This document shows, in pieces, positions 5,624 to 6,417 of a DNA stretch of 6,417 nt; positions within the stretch are counted from its first letter, which is position 1, and each line of letters opens with the position of its first letter. This stretch comes from Caldifarciminota bacterium (lineage in GTDB: Bacteria > Hydrothermota > E44-bin80), in the NCBI GenBank assembly GCA_023127905.1, contig JAGMEZ010000577.1, positions 1 through 6,417 on the forward strand. Reading direction: 5' to 3'. A program made the translations under genes and the position numbers. Below the pieces are notes generated by a model. It saw only the letters and a program-made list of their open reading frames with translations. It did no database searches and was not told where the DNA came from.

Positions 5624-6417
5624 TTATTTACCCTTTGCGACAAAATCTTTAAGCCATTCGGTTGTCACAGACTTTGGTCTTTCAATCGCTTCACCCATAG
5701 CTCGGCTAATTATAAGTTGGGCGCACATTCCCATTGACCTTGATACTCCAAATAGTACTGTATAGTACTCAAACTCTGTTAAGCCGAAATGATAAAGCAG
5801 ACAACCAGAGGCAGCATCAACATTGGGCCATGGATCTTTTGCTTTACCGTGTTCCTGTAAGACACCCGGAATCACTTTGAAGACCTTGGCAACAATCTGG
5901 TAAAGAGTATCGTCAGGGCATACTTTAGCACCAAAATCATGGAACGCTGCAAATCTTGGATCAGTTACCCGCAGAACTGCATGTCCATACCCAGGAATGA
6001 CCTGTCCAGCATTTAAGGTTTCCCATGCGAAATCGCGTAATTCGTCATCGGTCGGAACACCATCAAATTTATCTTTAACCATTATTACCCATCTCAAACA
6101 CATCTGGTTTGCTAACCCATGCAATGGTCCAGCCAATCCATTGAGTCCTGCAGATACTGCATAATAAGCATCAGAGAGCGCAGAACCAACGCAATGGCAG
6201 GTGTGGGCGCTTACATTACCGCCTTCGTGGTCTGAATGTAAAACCATATACAGACGCATCAAGTCTTGAAATTCACCAGTAGGATCAGGAACACCAAGCA
6301 TACGTGCAAAATTACCTGCCCAGTCAAGGGTTGGATCTGAGGAAATACGATCGCCTCCATGGAATTTTATTCGGTATATTCCTGCGGCTACTGCCGGTAA
6401 TTTGGCAAGAAGATTCA
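5624..6417 (-). CDS. gltA: Citrate synthase, eukaryotic/mitochondrial-like type (N-terminus beyond window)
   Basis: The frame is open from the right edge to TAA at 5626-5624, giving 263 C-terminal residues of an enzyme of about 440. It condenses oxaloacetate with acetyl-CoA to citrate. The catalytic triad known from pig citrate synthase is intact: His in GPLHGLANQ (fragment residue 99, matching H274), His in PGYGHAVLR (145, matching H320) and Asp in WPNVDAASG (200, matching D375). LHSDHEGGNVSAHT, GSALSD, GKAKDPWPN and YYTVLFGVSRSMG follow the mitochondrial enzyme almost word for word, rather than the hexameric E. coli GltA or the short Gram-positive type. Citrate synthases of this class have been characterised in Geobacter sulfurreducens and other Geobacteraceae. 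There is no start in view; residues before the internal Met at 6301 (for example LDWAGNFAR) are also family sequence. It leads the visible part of the operon, so the promoter lies outside the window. Confidence 0.95.
   Translation of the reverse strand, partial: NLLAKLPAVAAGIYRIKFHGGDRISSDPTLDWAGNFARMLGVPDPTGEFQDLMRLYMVLHSDHEGGNVSAHTCHCVGSALSDAYYAVSAGLNGLAGPLHGLANQMCLRWVIMVKDKFDGVPTDDELRDFAWETLNAGQVIPGYGHAVLRVTDPRFAAFHDFGAKVCPDDTLYQIVAKVFKVIPGVLQEHGKAKDPWPNVDAASGCLLYHFGLTEFEYYTVLFGVSRSMGMCAQLIISRAMGEAIERPKSVTTEWLKDFVAKGK

Noticed and set aside
5151..5765. 204-codon plus-strand open frame antisense to the LeuD-type and citrate synthase genes
   Set aside because: The translation is serine/proline/phenylalanine-rich with no recognisable domain, and it is wholly antisense to two well-conserved genes. 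It is a shadow frame.

Overview
All seven recognisable genes lie on the minus strand, so the window is read from right to left. The base composition is AT-rich (roughly 40% G+C by eye), Shine-Dalgarno sequences are strong and gene spacing is tight. This suggests a bacterium. The gene families (a mitochondrial-type citrate synthase, CCG-domain and LUD-domain iron-sulfur proteins, a stand-alone LeuD-type hydratase small subunit) fit an anaerobic or facultative lineage. Geobacter and its relatives are one known group with this citrate synthase type, but the window alone does not fix the taxon.

The first six genes in transcription order look like one TCA-cycle operon: the C-terminal part of citrate synthase (6417 to 5624, cut by the window edge), a LeuD/aconitase-type small subunit (5608 to 5111), NADP-type isocitrate dehydrogenase (4990 to 3710), a LutA/HdrB-like protein with two CCG domains (about 3713 to 2988), a LutB-like protein with a LUD domain and two 4Fe-4S clusters (2984 to 1731), and a malate/L-lactate dehydrogenase of the Ldh2 family (1648 to 569). 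The operon could cover oxaloacetate plus acetyl-CoA to citrate, citrate to isocitrate, isocitrate to 2-oxoglutarate, and malate to oxaloacetate. An iron-sulfur electron-transfer pair sits in the middle of it. The aconitase-type large subunit is not in the window.

The seventh gene (425 to beyond the left edge) encodes a zinc-ribbon plus TPR protein and is probably a separate unit. No gap exceeds 300 bases. Three gaps carry structure: two covarying tandem hairpins between the small subunit and icd (5048-5108), three packed inverted repeats between the LUD gene and the dehydrogenase (1683-1728), and a degenerate 7-base periodic tract after the dehydrogenase (484-571).

The most unusual gene-level point is the start of the LutA-like gene. 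It overlaps the icd stop codon and has a perfect Shine-Dalgarno at ideal spacing, but the codon in the start position is ATA. This is either a rare AUA initiation or a recent G-to-A change or sequencing error.
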